Below the pieces are notes generated by a model, which searched no databases, had not been told where the DNA came from, and saw only the letters and a program-made list of their open reading frames with translations. 64,000 bases of DNA from Haberlea rhodopensis (taxonomy: Eukaryota > Streptophyta > Magnoliopsida > Lamiales > Gesneriaceae). Within the stretch, counting starts at the first letter, position 1. Each line of letters starts with the position of its first letter. The stretch lies in NCBI GenBank assembly GCA_907163345.1, contig CAJQUN010000036.1, positions 1,116,001 to 1,180,000 of the forward strand. Reading direction: 5' to 3'. Both the position numbers and the translations under genes were made by a program. Below are positions 1 to 13,198 of the stretch, one piece after another.

Positions 1-1521
1 TGGAATCTTTGGACGAGAACCACTTCCATAAAATATCCACTAAATCCCCTGATCAGATCGGAAGCGGACTGTTCTCTGCTGGTAATCAACCACTGCCTAA
101 TATATGTTCAATACATCGATGTCCACAATGCAATTGAAGTTCCCATACCCAAAACAATCAAATATGCCTTCAGATCATTGTCCTCAAAATAAATGAGGTA
201 GTCAGATAATACTCGGTCAGCAATCACATTCTTCCCAGTGGGTTTCGAGACCAAAAGAGGCGTGGGCTACGGAGACGAGCACATACGATGTCTCTCCACA
301 AAATCAACAGATACAAAAGAATGGAGGCACCTGTATCTATCAAAATAAAAGTGGGGTAGGTAAATAAATAACAATTACCCGCAATCACCTCCTCTGGGCT
401 GCCTCGGCCTGCTTCCTAGTCAATGCATACACTTGCCCCTGAGGTGGTCCCACTGTCTGACCTCCCAATGGTCGAGGCACAAATGATTGCCTCTGTTGCA
501 CTGTCCTGCCATCAAATCTAGCTCTGTTATCTCTAAGGTCTGACTGTCTTCCACGGGTAGGATAATATCGAACAATATGGCCCACCTTGCCACAACTATA
601 ACAAGCCGAGCAGTCACGAGCCAACTGTGGTCCTCCACAATAATCGCATCTTGTTTCCCCTATCCTACTCGCTTGTGTTGGTCCCCGGTTGGTCGGTGCA
701 TTACCCCTTCGATCTCCCGGCCTTCAGTTATTAGATCGCTTCCCACTAAAGCGGGAAGATGAAGAAGTCCCACGAGGCTTAAACTGTTCCCCTCGTGGTC
801 TCAAACTGTGGGACACCGGCCTCTGCGATGGCACAGGTGGGGGTACAATGTCCTTGTAAGCACTCACCCCAATTTCAGCTAGCTCCGCTCTTACAAGCAC
901 ATCATCAAAGGAGCTGGGGTTATTAGTAAGAACCCGATCAAACAGCTCCGGTCTCAAACCCTTTAAGAAGTGCCTCATCTTGGTATGTTCATTGGTAGCA
1001 ATATGAGGGACATACCTCAAGAGTGATAAGTACTGTAGAGCATAGTCAGAAACAACCATGTTGCCCTGCTTCAAGTTGGTGAACTCGTCTTCCTTCAGTT
1101 GTCTCGCCGCTGCCGAGAAATATCGACTCAAAAATCGAGTCCTAAACAAACTCCAGTCAATCAGTACTCCTTGAGCTCTCAACTCCATCACTGTTGTCTT
1201 CCACCACATGGAAGATTTCTTAGCCAGCTGGAACTCTGCCAGTCTCAACCAAACAGTCTTGATACATTGTGCCGACACAAAGATTTGCTCAATCCTCTCT
1301 AACCATTCCTCTGCTTCTTCCCCTGTCTCAGTTCCTTCAAATAGAGGCGGATGGAAGGTCAAGAACTGTGTTAGACTAAGTTCCCTGGGTAGTAACGGCT
1401 GCACAAAAGGTTCCTCGCCCACAGCCGGTGGCGGTAGAGGATTAGTCTGAGCAATACCCGCGTTCACACTAAATGCCTCACCCACCTCCTCATTGAGGTG
1501 TTCCGAATTTCTGGCTGCCAT
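1..1521 (-). pseudogene. gag-protease of element F, broken
   Basis: Gag packages the element RNA and protease matures Gag-Pol. The ATG at 1521-1519 opens 265 codons of a retrotransposon gag domain (AEEWLERIEQIF motif) ending at a stop at 724. The zinc-knuckle region continues in a shifted frame around 640-385. Its second knuckle reads CYSCGKVGHIVRYY, so the last zinc cysteine of CX2CX4HX4C is replaced by tyrosine. The protease part (about 370 to 1) carries two in-frame TAG codons where the sister copies have CAG. It is therefore an inactive copy. The equivalent ORFs of A and G support the start chosen. Confidence 0.85.
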
Positions 1522-1731
1522 GTTGTAATAAAGGGGTTAACAACAATAAACCAAAACCAGAAACAATTCATGCAATACACCGTTAGTTAACATGAATAAC
1601 AATAGGCATGTTAGTATAACACATATATACTCAAATATGCACCACATGCATAAACATGCTCATAAGTGAACACCTAGCCAACTTGTTCGCTAAGTCTACC
1701 CTTTCACTCATCCCCGGGTTCTCTAACCGTT

Positions 1732-1743
1732 GCTCTGATACCA
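1732..1743 (-). other. Primer binding site, initiator tRNA-Met type
   Basis: On the minus strand this reads TGGTATCAGAGC, the standard plant retroelement PBS complementary to the initiator tRNA-Met 3' end. It lies 4 nt (TTAG) after the LTR end, the same spacing as in elements A, D and E. Confidence 0.9.
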
Positions 1744-1747
1744 CTAA

Positions 1748-2746
1748 TGAAAGGTCTCGCTACCTTAAGTGTGGATTTAGTGCATTAAGAGAGCTAAACA
1801 TGCATTCATCAGAGTATAAGGGTTCATGTTGATGTCTTGAGCTTAAGGATTACAGTGCCAAAATAAAATTTCCAAAAAGGAATTAATTACATTCCCACAA
1901 AATGAATGTAAAGCTATAGATTTACTCTACCCTGCGTAGAAACTATACAAAAGAATTAATGTCCATCTATACCATAGCAATCCGCGATCGATCGCTCAGC
2001 TTGTTTCGATCGATCGCGTCAACTTGCGATCGATCGCTGAAACCTTCTGCCCGCATGAAATGAAGCTCGCGATCGATCGGTAAAATCCATCGATTGATCG
2101 GCGAGGTCTGTGTAAGCGAGAAATTGCCATTTTCACACACAACACCTACTGCAACTCATATAACCCATCCAACTCAAACTCTTCTGAACCCAATACAACA
2201 ATTACAACAATAATCAACATAAAAAAACATATCCATAACCACAACCCAACAAATAAACATCACATTTCATAACAAACCCATTTTCTTCCCCAAAATACAA
2301 ACCCAACTTTCATCAATACATGCTCAAACATTAAGCAAGAAGATTTCTTACCACTTAGACTCAAATCCTAGCAAGAAATCAAACACTGTTTGATGTGTTA
2401 AGTAAATGAGTGGTGGGGTTGGGTATAAAAGGTGTGGCGGTTTACTTTAAAAATGTTACCCAATTAATTAGCATGATGTAGTGAAATATCCCAACATGAT
2501 ATTTTAAGCATTTACTCAATAAAATGCACCACAACAAATATTAACATGCTTTTTCTACGTCACTAGAACAAAGCCCAACAAATCATTCCAGATCACCATT
2601 TCCCCACTATGCCTCACATGCACCCTGAAATGCATTAACAGTTCATGCCCACCGCATAACTCTACATTTCCCAACTATAATAATAATCATAACACCATAA
2701 TTATTATTAGAAGCCATAAAGCACATGATTGATTTCAAGGATATCA
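1748..2746 (-). repeat. 5' LTR of element F (about 1.0 kb)
   Basis: The LTR starts TGATATCC at 2746 and ends TTTCA at 1748, next to the PBS. It is about half the length of the other Tekay-family LTRs here and lacks the GTACGT hairpin and the tandem-hairpin segment. It still has a GATCGATC palindrome array at about 1984-2105. The 5' part (2420-2746) is recognisably related to the starts of the D and G LTRs. Confidence 0.75.
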
Positions 2747-3482
2747 TAATATCTGTTGTAGAGTCCCTTACAAAATATCTTTTGGTATTACCTTTTCTAT
2801 ATATTGGTTTTGAGACGATAATTGAGCACAATAGTCAAATCATACAATTTGAATGTGAACTGAGAATAGTCTAGAACTTGCTTGAGTACCATTTGAGGCG
2901 AAATACGGACATTATATGGCCTAGGGATGATTTAGGTAATTTTTGAACATTTTGAGCCTTTCGAGTCACCTAATAAAATCATTTATACCTTAGTAACACC
3001 CTTCGAGCTTAATGAAAAATTGGATGGCGTGTGCCCATTCGGCATCATTTCAAATCCTACATCAACCACCCCTCGATTGAGTAAATCCTACTGCACAGCA
3101 ATATTTTGAAAATATCCCTATGTTCATCATTGAAAATAAACTAGTGGAGAAAAGAAGAAATGGTTGAATGAAATGAAAATGATGGTGGAAAGTAGTGGAT
3201 GATTGAATATGTAAAAGAAAATGAGGTAATTGATAAGAGAAGATTATGGATGGGTGAAAATCAAGAAAAAAATGATTGATGAATAAGCAAAAAAGAGAAT
3301 GAAGAGTGAAAGGGGAGTGCTCAATAACGTATATCAGACTTACTCTCTCGTATGAAATCCTTATCCTTTTTGTTGGAGCCATGAGCCGAAGCCATACATT
3401 ACAAGCTTGGAAAGATCTATTGACCGAGTCACGTTCATCCAATATACTAGTAGAGAATGGTACAAAATTTAAGCCTATGGAC

Positions 3483-3602
3483 TCTCGAAAAATATATTTG
3501 ATGAGTATGAGTTGACATTCACACACACATGTCTCATTACTTTCTCGAAAAACATATTTGATGAGTATGAGTTGACATTCACACACACATGTCTCATTAC
3601 TT
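3483..3602. repeat. 60-bp tandem duplication
   Basis: 3483-3542 and 3543-3602 are two adjacent copies with exactly 60-bp period. They differ only at a few bases and both contain the CACACACA tract. Confidence 0.9.
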
Positions 3603-3875
3603 TGATTGATATTGTCCATTCTTTTTATATGCATATTCTTCTACTGGACAATAAGTTTGAAACCAATATGATATCGAGAAAAGCCTTGTTGATATATGCA
3701 AATGAAATCTCTTTTGTTGAGGATGACATGAAAATTGAGTTGAATACTAGACCTTAATCTCTGAGGTCAATCATAATTGATCGTTGCATAACTTGAGTCT
3801 TTTGAATTTGTTTTTGTTTTCATAATTGTTTCTCTTTCTTTTGTTCTTAATTGTGCTTGGGACTAGCAAAAATCA

Positions 3876-3889
3876 AAGTTTAGGGGGTT
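3876..3889 (+). other. Polypurine tract before Tat/Athila-like 3' LTR
   Basis: The sequence GACTAGCAAA followed by AAAGTTTAGGGGG lies immediately before TGAGAAGTGC. A GACTAGCAAA...AAGTTTGGGGG arrangement right before a TGA(T/G)AAGTG LTR start is characteristic of plant Tat/Athila elements. Confidence 0.7.
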
Positions 3890-5294
3890 TGAGAAGTGCT
3901 TTTTTCACTTATTATTTTTTTTATTATTTTGATTTGATGTTGGTTTTTCGATCATAGTTATGTGTTTTGTGTCTGTTTTGTGTTAACAAGAATCCAAGTA
4001 AGGATGGGTGCTATGAGAATGAAAAATGGCATGAAATAACGAGAAAATGGTGGAACAAATTCATAGCAAGACAAGAAAAAGAAAAAGAAAATCGAAGATG
4101 AAGAATCTGTAATCAAAGATTGATCGCCTGAAAATGGAGATTGATCGCCTGAAAATGAAGATTGATCCCTGAAATGGAGATGGATCACCATGAAAATAGA
4201 GATTGATCACTATGGACAGAATGTTGGGAAAAAAATTTGGCGAAGTGGCGATCGATCGCTGAAATATAGAGATCGATCGCCAAAAGAAGATTTTTGAAAA
4301 CTAATGATCAAGTGATCGATCGTTGGAAAACATAGATCTATCGCTGATCGGGTCCGGCACATTAATTTTAATGGATGCAATGGTTTAATAAGGCGGCCCA
4401 ACCTACTTTTAAAGGACTTTTGACATACTTTCAAGAGGAGAACAAATTGAGGAGGCGACTATACTTCAAGGGCAAGGATTTCATCACAAAACGAAGGAAG
4501 ATTTCATCAGGGGAAGGAGACTTGGTTTAATATCGTTTTGTATCTCTTACTTTCATTTGTTTATGAATTTCTCAAATATGTCTATGTGTTTTATGAATTC
4601 TAGGATGGACTAATCCCTTCTTTATAAGGGAAGACGTAGCTTGATTGAATATTATGTTTTGGATGGAATGCTTTATATATTAGGATTTATCATTGGTTTA
4701 TTGTGTTTTCTTGCTTTGAATGCAATTTAATTGATTGGCCATTGATTGAATTATGATATTTATTTATGACCTATCACTCGGGAGAGGGGATTCTGAAAGG
4801 ACACAAGAAAACACATCGTTGATGTTTATAATGTCGACATGCGTATAACTCCACTGAAGCTTTTGAAAGAATTATTGAGCAAGCAATATTGTTTAATATT
4901 TAATCCATGGATATGGACATCAAGGTTGATATTGAATAGATACTTGTACTATCACTTGGGAAGGGGAGTACGAAACAATTAAGAATTCTTGGCTAATAAA
5001 CTAGATAAATCTACAATATTGCAATTGATCATAAGAAATATAATTGATAATCAAGTGAAACCGGACATATATAATCCTTCTAATAGTTAATTCTCTTAAA
5101 TTGTGCAATTGATATTTAGTGATCCACGTTATTTGACAAACAACAACCCCATTTATTTAGAAAATAGGATAAAGATCTTCTAGTACAATATTTAATTAAA
5201 ACTATAGACAAATCCTCGTGGATTCAACATACATATTCATATCCTTATACTAAAATTTGATATCGTACGCTCGCGATACTTTTTACACGCAACA
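3890..5294 (+). repeat. 3' LTR of a Tat/Athila-like Ty3/gypsy element
   Basis: Begins TGAGAAGTGC after the polypurine tract and ends CACGCAACA at 5294. Near the end it has the GTACGCTCGCGATA segment and a 'cactcgggagaggggat'-type block, both usual in this LTR group. It carries degenerate and perfect GATCGATC motifs at about 4118-4350. No TSD was identified. Confidence 0.65.
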
Positions 5295-5830
5295 GTATCA
5301 CAGTCCCCCCTCCAAGTCGAGATGACATTGAAGACCAGAAGCTTATGGGTACATAACCGACCTGATTACATTATGCATGAGCTCTTCTCTATCTTGTTGA
5401 TTTAGACGGGAGCACAACGGTCGTAACCAACCTGATCGACTCCGACCTCTTTTACCTTGTATTTTGATTCCGACCTCTTCTTTCCGTAACTACCTAGGTA
5501 AGTTATTCTTAGCTCATTTAGTGTCAATGTCTTCTTCCTCAGGTAAATTATTCATTTATCTCTGACCGATGAGTGTCCTAAGGGAGGTAGATCAGTATGG
5601 TTCTTTCTATCCGGAGGGGGTCAATGGTTTGAGTTGACTCCTTGCATCGTTCCGTCTCTTGCTTTGTATCTTGCTCTTCAATGGTTTGAGTTGGAGAGGC
5701 GGCTATGATATTTCTAGGTTGAATATCTGAGAAAGGTTAGTTTGTCCATCTGGTGCTTTATATAGTGGATGACGAATGAGCTTCCATATGGACTCAAACT
5801 CTTCAAAAGGAAATAAAATCTGAAAATTCT
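5295..5830. other. Unassigned repeat-like DNA
   Basis: No open frame above background and no recognisable domain. It contains short repeats (CCGACCTCTT twice, CAATGGTTTGAGTTG twice) and two GGTAAG/GGTAAA sites. It may be part of a degraded LTR, but I cannot assign a family. Confidence 0.4.
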
Positions 5831-6240
5831 ATATTTGACCGATCTATCCCTCTCTTCTCCCGATTAATCTCGCTATGTTAAATCTCGTTTCTGAATTTTC
5901 CTGTGATACGCGATCGATCTCGCTTATATTTCTGATCGATCGCGTTCTACAAAATTGTCTTCAGTTTTTCCTGTGACGTCCGATCGATCACGCCTATGTT
6001 CAAGTTCTATCGGGCTCTGCAACTTTTCATCATTTTGAGATTCTTCTTCCTTCCTTTGACGTGCTGGCTTAGTTGAGTCTTTTTTATCGACGCTTAGCTC
6101 ATTTTCTTCCATTCCTCACACTTGGATCCAGATTCCTGAAACATGCAAAAATAACACCAAAAACATAAATATTGTTCGAGAATCACTATCAAAATTACTA
6201 GAACTTCATAACAAAATATGTATAAAAATGACACTTATCA
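5831..6240 (-). repeat. Tat/Athila-like LTR fragment
   Basis: On the minus strand it starts TGATAAGTGTC at 6240 and has the CAGGAATCTGGATCCAAG block also seen after the LTR start at 36781 (CAGGAATCCAGGTCCAAA). Three GATCGATC motifs lie at 5909-5992. The inner boundary near 5830 is a guess. There is no polypurine tract upstream, so this is a 5' LTR or solo-LTR remnant. Confidence 0.55.
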
Positions 6241-6508
6241 GGTCCTCATGAGGCAATGGTGCTTGATGTCGCTTAAAGTCATCGTCCAGAGTCTGGTTAA
6301 TGAATTGTCCCAACTGCTCTAGTTTGAGGCTTCCTACACCATCCCTTACTGGAGGAAGAGGTTGATTCACTGGCTCTCGGGGGATGTCATGATGTTCAGG
6401 CTTTTGTTGGCCCCTTCCTCTGGAAGCTCTGCTATTTTTGCGTCCACGTTTTCCCACTATATTTACGTCTTTAACTCGATTTCCATTGATAACACCAAAT
6501 GATATCAC
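6241..6508 (-). pseudogene. Possible gag N-terminal fragment (unrecognised)
   Basis: An open minus-strand frame without an in-frame ATG. It encodes a basic, Arg/Gly-rich segment followed by LEQLGQFINQTLDDDF. That phrase resembles the start of some Ty3/gypsy gag proteins, but I cannot name the family. It is cut by the TGATAAGTG LTR start at 6240. A PBS-like sequence lies just upstream, which supports a gag reading. Confidence 0.35.
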
Positions 6509-6521
6509 TTAAAAGTGTGAT

Positions 6522-7150
6522 GCCCTTTGATACCATAAAGAGGACAATCACCTCTCATCCCTTCTCTAAAGTGGGGAACTGTTAAGCAATAATGACTTAA
6601 CACGATCTCAGGAGGACCTGAAATCACAAAGGAACTGTAAAAAGGGGGCCTTAAGGATTTTTCGGCGTGTCCCCTCCAACGATCAAGTCAGGCGAGAGAA
6701 TGAGAAAATATATGATGTAAAGTAATCAAAGGTTTGTGAATGAATCAAAGTTGTACCCCCAAACTTGGTATTTATAGCTGACAAGTTACCATGTAGCAAT
6801 GACTCATTTCGTATTTTTTCAAATCCTCTCAAGATATTATAAGACCTCTCGAATATTTGATAAGAGCAAATCAGATCCCTAAGAGTACTCCGCTTATCGC
6901 GTACTTGCCTAGTTAAGAGATATGGTGTTAATCAACCTCTCAGCACATCTACCCTGGGGTACCAAAAGAGCTCGGCCAAAAGAGGTCGACGACGTGTTCT
7001 TTGGTTTATGAACCACCTGTTGTAAACAAGGTTGACACATGAGGTCGGCACAATGAAATAGATCGGCGGTGCTACCGTCGTTTCCAAGGATTCTGGTATG
7101 TTAGTCAATTAGGTGGGTCGAGTGGCTTATACACTCAAGGGGTATCACTA
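6522..7150 (-). repeat. Possible degenerate LTR with PBS-like site
   Basis: On the minus strand 6536-6522 reads ATGGTATCAAAGGGC, a near match to the tRNA-Met PBS. The sequence further upstream could be an LTR starting TGATACCCC near 7150. I see no second LTR copy and no TSD, so this is tentative. Confidence 0.3.
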
Positions 7151-7433
7151 TTTAATTTCAATATACAGTATAATTTTAAATATGATAAATTTTGTGTAAA
7201 GTAACTTTTTTCTCATTGAATTTTTTGTTTAACCTTTTATTTTATTATATTTTGTTTTCTCGTTTAAACAAGGGTATAATGGCAGAGAAAATTTGAAAAG
7301 TAATTATTATAACTAATCTCACAATTGTAATGAGTTGTAAATTTCTCATGCCTTGTCAATGTTGTAGGCCACATGCGCAGAGTGTAATGTATTAGGTTCT
7401 TCGAGTTTGTTTTGGAGAGCATTGAAAAATGAA
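7151..7433. other. AT-rich flank, nothing recognised
   Basis: AT-rich DNA between the degenerate LTR and the Copia insertion. No gene or repeat could be assigned. Confidence 0.5.
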
Positions 7434-7438
7434 GGTAT

Positions 7439-7760
7439 TGTTGGTAACCACTTTATTAAGTGGTTCATTTAGTGATCCATTTAATTTCAATTACTTCATT
7501 TCATCTTCCCATGTCACAACATATGAAGATGTTATATGATGGTTAGAGCCTATAAATACCATATATTTGGGTCCCTATGCCTACAATCTTAAGTAACAAA
7601 TACACAATTTGAAGGGGATTGTGAAGGCTTAGAAAAGTCAAAATCAGAAAATCAAAATATTTCTTGAGTAAGAAGAGGAATGGCTTGGAGGTATGAATTT
7701 ATTCCATTTATTCCGCATCTGATCTAACAAAACATGTTTATATTGTATAGAATTACTTAC
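7439..7760 (+). repeat. Copia 5' LTR
   Basis: Aligns by eye with 13199-13505 over its whole length, with shared blocks such as GAGCCTATAAATACCATATA and CTACAATCTTA. Begins TGTTGGTAACC. Confidence 0.9.
7551..7558 (+). promoter_or_regulatory. TATA box in Copia 5' LTR
   Basis: TATAAATA, preserved at 13303-13310 in the 3' LTR. It is the likely core promoter for the element transcript. Confidence 0.75.
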
Positions 7761-8995
7761 GGTCAATGTCAGAGCCTTGTTTTGCCTCAGTCTTACTATT
7801 TATTTGCTCCTTGTGAATTTTCAAAAATTCACAGTAAGCAACAATCTTGGGTTTTGACGAAAAATGGGGTTAAGAATCATTAGGAACTTAGATATCTAAC
7901 ATTTCTGGAATTTAAGAAGACAACTTTGGTGCATGAAAAAGTTTTGAAACCAATGGGCTTCACCGTCTGAAGGTTGAAGACGACTTCCAGAAACAAATGA
8001 AAGAAGAAATCGAAAAGGGCATTGTTCAAAAAGGCTTATTTGTTTCTTTAGTGCTTAAAAATTGTCAAACCTTCAAAGTTGTATGTGACAACTTATTTCT
8101 CAAAAGTTATTAAGCTACCTCTCGAAAAGAGACAAAGTTCAATATTTCAAAAAAAATTAATTTTTTTTTGAAACAATGTCTCTAACCTTCGGCTGGTATT
8201 TTTTTGAAAAAATGTCTCTAACCTTCGGCTGGTAGTGTGTTAGTCTCATAGCTTTGATTAGTTTATGTTATAATTAAGGGTTGGCTTATAACATTTGTTA
8301 ATTCATATATGATTTAGAGTTTTGTGTTATATATATACTCACACGTATGTGTATATACATTTGTGACATAATTTTTATGTGCTAGATTTATTATTTATTT
8401 GTTTTGTATGTATAATTCCTATTGTTTTATTATACATTCAATATTGGATTAAATAATTTAATACATTAAAATTTAAATTTGGGGTTCATATTCCTGAAAT
8501 TGTGCAATTTATATGAACATATTTTGTGAATTAAATGTTTTGTGATCCATATAATTTTAAATTAATTAGAGAATAGTCACATCATCTCTAATTATGAATA
8601 AAATATATTAAGTATTTTCGGATCACGACATTAAAAGTAGTTAATCATATTTAATATAATATTTTTTCCCACAATTTTTGTTATAGTTGTCTGATTAATT
8701 AGGATATAATGTCAACTGATATTTCCTATTTACCACATGAATTAGGAAATGAGCATAAGTTGATAGTTTATCATAGAGTTATTGATAATCTAATTGAGTA
8801 TTACTTTAGCCCACAGACAAGTTTTATGTCACTAGATTCATATTTTTTTTAAGCATGATTTTACATTGGTAAAACATGAATTATATTAATTAATCTCAAA
8901 TTTTGGATTATAAGATTAAGCATGCTTTTACATTGGTAAAACATGAATTATGTTAATTTGTCTCAAATTTTAGATTCTAAGCATGTATGATATTT
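7761..8995 (+). repeat. Copia leader with small tandem duplications
   Basis: A long untranslated leader before gag. A block containing TGTCTCTAACCTTCGGCTGG is present twice at about 8168-8234. A block containing TTTTACATTGGTAAAACATG is present twice at about 8860-8950. No reading frame of note. Confidence 0.6.
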
Positions 8996-11900
8996 TTGAT
9001 GCAATTATACAATCTGTGAATTTCTCTGATGCTAAATGTGATATTCTCTAACTAAGGATGATAACTATAAAGTCTGGAAGGAGATAATTCTTCTTCATTT
9101 AGGGTGGATGTACATTAATTATGCTATCAGGAAAGACGAATCACCCCTGATTAATAAAATCAGCATTCATGATGAGGTTGATCTTTATGAAAATTTGGAG
9201 CGATCTAATCATCTCTGCGTAATGTTCATAAGACTAAAATCTCTGCTACTATTCGAGGTTCTGTCGAAGAGTATAAAAATGTCAAGGTGTTACTGAAGAC
9301 TATTGATGAGCAATTTGAGACTTCAGATAAAACACTAGTCAGCACCCTAATTATGAAGTTTTCATCTATGAGGATCAATACTGTGAAAGATGTGCGTGCG
9401 CATATCATGCAAATGAGGGACATTGCGGCTCAATTAAAGACTCTTAAGGTTGAGATGTCTGAGTCTTTCCTTGTTGACTATATTTTAAACACTCTCCCAT
9501 GTCAATATGGACCATTTAAGACACCCTACAACACACATAAGTATAAGTGGCCAATTAATGAACATATGACCATGTGCATGCAAGAGGAGGGAAGATTGAC
9601 AATGGAAAATAATGAAAGTGCGTTTATGGGTACGGAAAGAAATGACATAAACCAAGCCAAATGGAAAGGGAAGGGTAAAATACCGCCCCAATGTGGAATA
9701 AAAAAGGAATCTAAGTGTTTCTTCTGTAGAAAAGAAGGGACACGTGAAGAAAGATTGCACCAAATTCAATAAATGGCTTGAGGCGGAAGGTAACCAATCT
9801 CATTTGTCTATTATGAATCTAATATGATTGATGTTATTTATAACACATGGTGGATTGATTTTGGTTCTACAATCCATATTTCGAATACTTGCAGGGTATG
9901 CAAAACCTAAGGAAACTAGTGGAAAGTGAGCAATGCATTTATTCAGGGAACAACATGCGCTCAAATGTGGAAGCCGTTGGAACATGTTGTCTAGTTCTAA
10001 GTAGTGGTTTTATTTTCAATTTAGAAAAGATATTTTATATTCCTAGTTTTTCTAGGAATTTAATTTCAGTTTCAAGACTCGTACTGTTTGGTTATTACTT
10101 TAAGTTCTCAGAAATATTTTTCAGTTTATATTATAAATCTGATCTTGTTGGGAAGGGTACATTGTCTGATGGTCTTTTCTCTATTGATTTACAAAATAAT
10201 GACACTTATATCAATGAATATTCCTCTATTTGGGCACCAGAGATTGGGTCATATCTCCGTAGAGAGGATTAAGAAATTAGTAAATGATGGAGTACTTAGT
10301 ACTTCTGTGGATTGCATTAAAGGAACGTAAACCAACAAGTCCAAGAAAGGTGCTAAGAGGAGTACATACATATTAGAGATCATATATTCAAATATTTATA
10401 GTCCAGTAATGGACTCGCATGGTCCGAAATACTTCATCTCTTTCATTGATGATTATTCACGATATATGTATATTTACTTGCTTCATAACAAGAACAAAGT
10501 ACTAGACGCCTTTAAAGTTTTTAAAGCCGAAGTAGAGAAACAATGCGAAAAAGCAAATTAAGATCGTGAGAACAGATAGAGGTGGATAATATTATGGTAG
10601 ATACATTGAGGATGGACAAGCACCTGGTCATTTGCGAAGTTTCTTCAAGAACATGGGATAGTTGCCCAATACACCATGCCTGGTTCTCCGGACCAAAATG
10701 GTGTAGCAGAAAGAAGAAACCGAACTTTAATGGACATGGTGAGGAGTATGCGAAGTAACTCCAAGCTTCCTGAATCCTTGTGGACTGATGCTCTTAAAAT
10801 GAGTTATAACTAAGGTCGTCCCAAAGACACTATTTCAATTGTTCAAAGGTTGAAAACTGAGTTTGCAACATATACGAGTTTGGGGATGCCCGTCTCAAGT
10901 ATGAGTTTATAACCCACAGGAAATTAAACTAGATCCAAGGACCATTAGTGAGTATTTCATTGGATATGCTGAAAGTCTAAGTGCTATAGATTCTATTGTC
11001 CATCTCATAGTACTAGAATTGTGGAGTCAAGAAATGCGAAGTTTCTTGAGAATGATTTGATTAGTGGGAGCGATCGATTTCAGTACATTGTTTCTGAAAA
11101 GAATCATATGGAAACTTTCACTTCAAGTGACAGAATGATTATCATTCGTAACACTCTTCAAGTTCAGTTGGGTGTTAAATAGCCAATCGTTGAGGTTCCA
11201 CAAGATGTTCAAGAAATTTCAGAAATTATTGAACATCCAGTTGAACAACATGATCCTGAGGAAAATGTTGAAACAACATTAAAGAGATCTGCTAGAGTAA
11301 GGAAATTAGTAATACCTAGTGATTATGTTGTGTATTTGCAAGAAGCGGACTATAATGTTGAAGCCGGAAATAATCCTGAAACGTTTTCACGAGCCATGAG
11401 TTGTATAGAATCAAGTTTATGGTACGATTCCATGAAAGATGAGTTAAATTATATGGCATCTAATGGAATATGGGATCTTGTTGAGTTGCCTGATGATGTA
11501 AAAATCATAGGATGTAAATGAGTCTATAAAACAAAGAAAGCCTCATTAGGCAACACTGAAAGAGATAAAGCAAGATTCGTTGCTAAATGATTTACTCGAA
11601 AGGAAATAAACGACTACAATGAGACGTTCTCTCTTGTATCAAAGAAAGACTCACTTCGTATTATCATGGCATTAGTTGCACATTTCGATTTGGAGTTGCA
11701 ACAAATGGATGTGAAAACAACATATCTAAATGTAGATCTAGAGGAAGAGGTTTACATGAAACAACCAGAAGGATTTTCCTCTAGTAGTTGTAAGCATATG
11801 GTGTAAGCTCAAGAAGTCAATATATGGATTGAAACAAGTCCCGTCAGTGGTATTTGAAATTTCATGATGTTATCTCTTCATTTTGATTTGTAGAGAACAT

Positions 11901-12924
11901 TATGGATCAATGTATATACCAAAAGATTGAGAGTAAGATTTGTTTCCTTATGTTATATGTGGATGACATTTTATTTGCTATCAATGATAAGAGTTTGCTA
12001 CATGATGTGAAACAATTTCTCTCTAACAACTTTGATATGAAGGATATGGGTGATGCGTCTTATGTCATAGGCATCAAAATACATAGAGACAAAATTAAAG
12101 GAATTCCGGGTCTATTTCAAGAGACCTTTATCAACAAAGTTTTAGAGAGATTTCGGATGAAATATTGTTAACCAAGTATAGCTCCCATTGTGAAGGGTGA
12201 CAATCCAGTGCCCGCAAATAATTTTGAAAGGGAACAAATGAAGAACGTTCCTCATGCTTATGTTGTTGGAAGCCTAATGTATGCTCAGGTCTGCACAAGA
12301 CCTGCCATTGCATTTGTTGTTGGGATGTTAGGAAGAAATCAGAGTAATATAAGTATGGACAACTGTAGAGCTGCAAAGAAAATAATGAGGTACATTAAGG
12401 GGACCAAAGATTACATGCTTAAGTATACACGGATTGATAATCTGGAAGTGATTGACTACTCTGATTCAGACTTCACTGGTTGTGTTGATTCACGGAAATC
12501 AACATCATGATACATCTTTATGTTTGCTGGTGGAGCTGTATCTTGGAGAAGCGCAAAGCAGACTTTGACTGCTACGTCCACTATGGAGGCTGAGTTTGTA
12601 TCTTGTTTTGAGGCTACATCGCATGGTGTACGGATGAAGAGTTTCATTTCTGGACTTAGAGTTGTTGATTCGATCTCTAGGCCTTTGAAAATGTATTGTG
12701 ATAATTCGGCTACAGTTTTTATGACTAAGAATAATAAAAGTGGTAGTTGAAGCAAGCATATCGACATCAAGTATCTGGCCATAAGGGAACATGTTAAAGA
12801 TAAAATAGTGGTTATTGAACACATTAGTACCAAATTAATGATTGTTGAGCCTTTGACAAAAAGGTATGGCACCACTAAAATTGAGGATCATATAGAAAGA
12901 ATGAGACTTGGTTCTTTTATGTGA
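8996..12924 (+). pseudogene. Copia gag-pol polyprotein, multiply broken
   Basis: The parts run in order: gag (about 8996-9775) with a degraded zinc knuckle starting CFFCRKEG; integrase HHCC and core (about 10210-10800; FIDDYSRYMYIYLL, TDRGG near 10574); RT (about 11330-12170; YVDDIL at 11956-11973); RNase H (about 12430-12880; TMEAEFVS and YCDNSATVF motifs). Integrase before RT defines Copia. Numerous stops and frameshifts separate the pieces, for example at 9774, 10270, 10327, 11519 and 12168. No functional polyprotein can be made. The gag start is inferred from homology because no clean ATG is visible. Confidence 0.88.
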
Positions 12925-13198
12925 TTTTGTTGCAAGAACGAATGTTTTTGAAACTCTGTTTGTGATATTGTCTCATATTTTATTTGTGCACACATTTATT
13001 TTGAGAAATATCATTGATGTTTGGACCTTGAGTAAACATATTGTTTATTTATTAAGTAATATGGGCTAGTATTTGAGAGACATGATGCATTGTGATACAT
13101 GGAAGATAATACTCGTAGTTAGAGAACCTATTGCCACGATTCATGTATTTTTGTTTCTTACTGTGTTGAATGATGAAATATATGACCAAGTGGGAGAT

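Larger units (their letters stand above)
1..2746 (-). mobile_element. Tekay-like Ty3/gypsy element F, 5' part (cut by window edge)
   Basis: Read on the minus strand this is 5' LTR (2746-1748), PBS (1743-1732), leader, gag (from 1521) and the start of protease, running off the window at position 1. The gag-protease sequence and gene order match elements A, D and G in this window. It appears to sit in the 3' internal region of a Tat/Athila-like element, whose sequence resumes at 2747. The TSD cannot be checked because the other end lies outside the window. Confidence 0.85.
2747..3889 (+). other. 3' internal remnant of a Tat/Athila-like element, no intact gene
   Basis: This stretch leads into a polypurine tract and an LTR start at 3890, so it is most likely the 3' non-coding or env-like part of that element. 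I could not recognise a protein domain on either strand. The 190-codon minus-strand frame at 3062-3634 has no family resemblance that I can see. It contains one 60-bp tandem duplication. Confidence 0.5.

Noticed and set aside
3062..3634. 190-codon minus-strand frame as a gene
   Set aside because: It includes the translated 60-bp tandem duplication, shows no domain, and runs against the inferred direction of the Tat/Athila-like remnant.
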